In this document: piece after piece, positions 5,805 through 7,592 of the stretch
Position numbering within the stretch: the stretch's first letter is position 1
How the letters are laid out: every line of letters starts with the position of its first letter
Source: CAZNFR01 sp964572225
Lineage (GTDB): Bacteria; Bacteroidota; Bacteroidia; Bacteroidales; GCA-2748055
Direction of reading: 5' to 3'
Assembly: GCA_964572225.1 (NCBI GenBank)
Contig: CAZNFR010000130.1
Coordinates: forward strand, 1 to 7,592
DNA: 7,592 nucleotides
The notes under the pieces: model-generated
The model's input: only the letters and a program-made list of their open reading frames with translations
Told to the model about the DNA's origin: nothing
Databases searched by the model: none
Translations under genes and position numbers: made by a program

Positions 5805-7592
5805 CTATTGAATGATCAAATTACGCACATGATCTTCCTGTTCAGAATGTACCTTGAGGAAATATACCCCTGGTCGCAGATTTCTCAGATCCAGGGAGAT
5901 GAGCTGATCAGGGTAATTTCTCCTTTCATCCGCAAAAACAAGTCGGCCGGAATTATCGAAGATCTGGATATGGAGGTCCTCTCCGTAGGATCCTTCCAGG
6001 GAGAGATCGAACCTTCCGTTGCCGGGATTTGGGAAGATGGTCAGTTTCCCTGCCTTTGTCAGTTCCTTTTGCAGTTCCGAGTCGCTCATGGGGTAGTCCC
6101 AGAAGATCAGTTCAAAACTCCCTTCGACTCCCCCTGCGCTTCCATCGGATTGCAGGAAATATCTTACGCCTGGCTCGACAGCCACACTCTCCAGAGCGGC
6201 GGCATACTCATCGCTTGCTCCATAATAATCATCGAAAGCAGCAACCATTTCGAATCCTGAGGGCGTAAACAGGCTGTCACATGTTTCGGCTTTGTAAAGC
6301 GCAAGCTGGTTATCCATCCCTTTGGTTATGATATTAACCACTCCGTTTTCCGGTCCGGTAAAAGTGAACCATACAGAGTTCTGGAGTCCGCCTTCGATAC
6401 ACCAGTGCATGGGCTCGTCACATTCACCCTCGGGTGGGAAGGGTTCGCCGGGCTCAACGGTGGCATAAATATTATCGAAAACCCCTATCCATCCGCCAGG
6501 GGTCAGTTCAATGGCTTCACATGCGTCATCGTTATCCGGGTTCTCTACCACGTTTATGGTCACGCTGGCAGATCCCGTACAGGTTCCTATGCTGCCATTC
6601 ACGGTATAGGTGGTTGTATCCACGGGGGAGGCTATAACACTGCTACCGGTTGTGGTATTCAGACCTTCCGCCGGACTCCAGCTATAGTCCTCAGCGCCGA
6701 AAGCGGTGATGGGTATGGATTTACCACTGGCGAGCCGGTATTCCGAGATCGGAATGATTACATCCAGATCCTGTTCTACTACCGATAGGTAGCTGTTTCT
6801 CTGAAGAGTACGGGTTCCGGCGGGTCCGGTAATGGTCAGACTTATGGTTTTTAATCCCATTGTATTGTATACAACCTCATGGGGCCCTTCGGTATTGGCG
6901 GTTTCGGGAGTGGCTCCCTCACCGAAATTCCACTGGTAGCTGTCGATTTCCCCGTTTGAAAACCCGCTAAAGGTGACGGAAGTGCCAATGCAGGTTACGT
7001 CACGGTTGGCTGTAAAGAAGGCGTTAAGATCCGATGACCGGTCGGCATATGCCCGTATGCACAGATCAGCCTCCCGGTTTTCAATATCTTTTCCCATGGG
7101 GGACCAATGATCACCGTCACGACTTATCCAGAATGTTCCACTGTTAAGGATTTTAGGAACTGCATAATCTTCTCCCTGAAAGGAAATTGGAGTTTCGGCT
7201 GGTATGGGGTAGGTATATCCCGGAGTAAAATATTTGATTTTGATATAATAATCTCCTTCCACGATGGCAGGGATGTCAAAAGTAGCGTAGCCGGGAAATT
7301 TAACAATGTTGTCGTAAGAAGAGGAGATGAGATTGGTAAGGAGGCTGTCTCCCTGGAAATCATCATAAATTTCAATATCAATAATGGTTCCTGAGGTATT
7401 GATAAAGGTTCCCACTTTGCTTATGAAATGTCTTCCCGGTGCAGTAAACTTAACGAGTCCGTATCCGGTATGATCCGAATAACCATAGGAGGTAGTGGCC
7501 CCAAGCTTATCAAAAAAGTACAGGGTATCTATTTCCGATTTTTCTGCTCTTTCAGGAAAAACGGAGACCGAAGATAGGAATTTGGAGTCCTC
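5805..7592 (-). CDS. Secreted protein with lectin-like, PKD, Ig, PPC-like and T9SS sorting domains (N-terminus outside window; possible C1-type protease)
   Basis: The frame is open from the TAG at 5805-5807 to the right edge, giving 595 residues numbered from the edge. A GTG at 7415 is internal: the reading continues upstream with coherent domain sequence ('LYFFDKLGATTSYGYSDHTG'). Order: lectin-like domain about 24-183, recognised by 'TPGYTYPIPAE' (123-133) and 'SGTFWISRDGDHW' (151-163); PKD domain 189-273 with 'YQWNFGEG'; Ig-like domain 274-349; PPC-like domain 350-501 with Cys 358, 391, 398 and 438; sorting domain 516-595 with 'FPNP', 'SGR' and 'GVYFLKV'. In known proteins this lectin-like domain follows a papain-family (C1A) catalytic domain, as in Clostridioides difficile Cwp84. 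A cysteine protease head upstream is therefore plausible, but none of it is visible. The final part matches the tail of the neighbouring propeller protein. Its own terminator lies just beyond the stop. Confidence 0.88.
   Translation of the reverse strand, partial: EDSKFLSSVSVFPERAEKSEIDTLYFFDKLGATTSYGYSDHTGYGLVKFTAPGRHFISKVGTFINTSGTIIDIEIYDDFQGDSLLTNLISSSYDNIVKFPGYATFDIPAIVEGDYYIKIKYFTPGYTYPIPAETPISFQGEDYAVPKILNSGTFWISRDGDHWSPMGKDIENREADLCIRAYADRSSDLNAFFTANRDVTCIGTSVTFSGFSNGEIDSYQWNFGEGATPETANTEGPHEVVYNTMGLKTISLTITGPAGTRTLQRNSYLSVVEQDLDVIIPISEYRLASGKSIPITAFGAEDYSWSPAEGLNTTTGSSVIASPVDTTTYTVNGSIGTCTGSASVTINVVENPDNDDACEAIELTPGGWIGVFDNIYATVEPGEPFPPEGECDEPMHWCIEGGLQNSVWFTFTGPENGVVNIITKGMDNQLALYKAETCDSLFTPSGFEMVAAFDDYYGASDEYAAALESVAVEPGVRYFLQSDGSAGGVEGSFELIFWDYPMSDSELQKELTKAGKLTIFPNPGNGRFDLSLEGSYGEDLHIQIFDNSGRLVFADERRNYPDQLISLDLRNLRPGVYFLKVHSEQEDHVRNLIIQ

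Noticed and set aside
6405..6788. 127-codon plus-strand open frame within the second secreted gene
   Set aside because: It is antisense to the Ig and PPC-like domains of an intact secreted protein; no start signal or domain of its own.
5805..7415. Complete gene starting at the GTG at 7415
   Set aside because: The same frame stays open to the window edge and encodes the first part of the lectin-like domain, so the GTG is an internal valine and the gene is partial.

Overview
The window looks like a chromosomal segment of a member of the Bacteroidota. Two large minus-strand genes end in type IX secretion (T9SS) type A sorting domains, a trait largely confined to that phylum. The left edge carries a DnaX tail of the kind seen in Bacteroidota. 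The plus-strand genes lack clear Shine-Dalgarno sequences, as is common there. I cannot place it below phylum. I see no tRNA, rRNA, CRISPR array, insertion sequence or phage gene.

Layout. Positions 1-1569 and 1616-2119 hold plus-strand housekeeping genes: the last 76 codons of a probable dnaX, a complete NADP-dependent isocitrate dehydrogenase (icd), and a complete ferritin 46 bp downstream. A bidirectional hairpin terminator at 2140-2176 separates them from a convergent minus-strand block. That block holds a 1,169-residue secreted beta-propeller protein (2190-5699) and, transcribed before it, a secreted protein cut by the right edge (5805-7592). The second protein shows a Cwp84-type lectin-like domain. 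A strong minus-strand terminator (5750-5783) between the two suggests that the propeller gene has its own promoter.

How the genes relate. Icd makes 2-oxoglutarate and NADPH in the cytoplasm, and ferritin stores iron; they may share a transcript, but no pathway link is visible. The two secreted proteins are more closely related than their heads suggest. From a PKD/Ig-like domain through a second Ig-like domain, a PPC-like domain with four matching cysteines and the sorting domain, their last ~400 residues align throughout. They are therefore different heads (double propeller versus lectin-like, possibly protease) on one shared export tail, and probably sit on the cell surface or are released. 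This shared tail and the conserved-looking N-terminal segment of the propeller protein are the most interesting items. I found no clear sign of a wholly new system.
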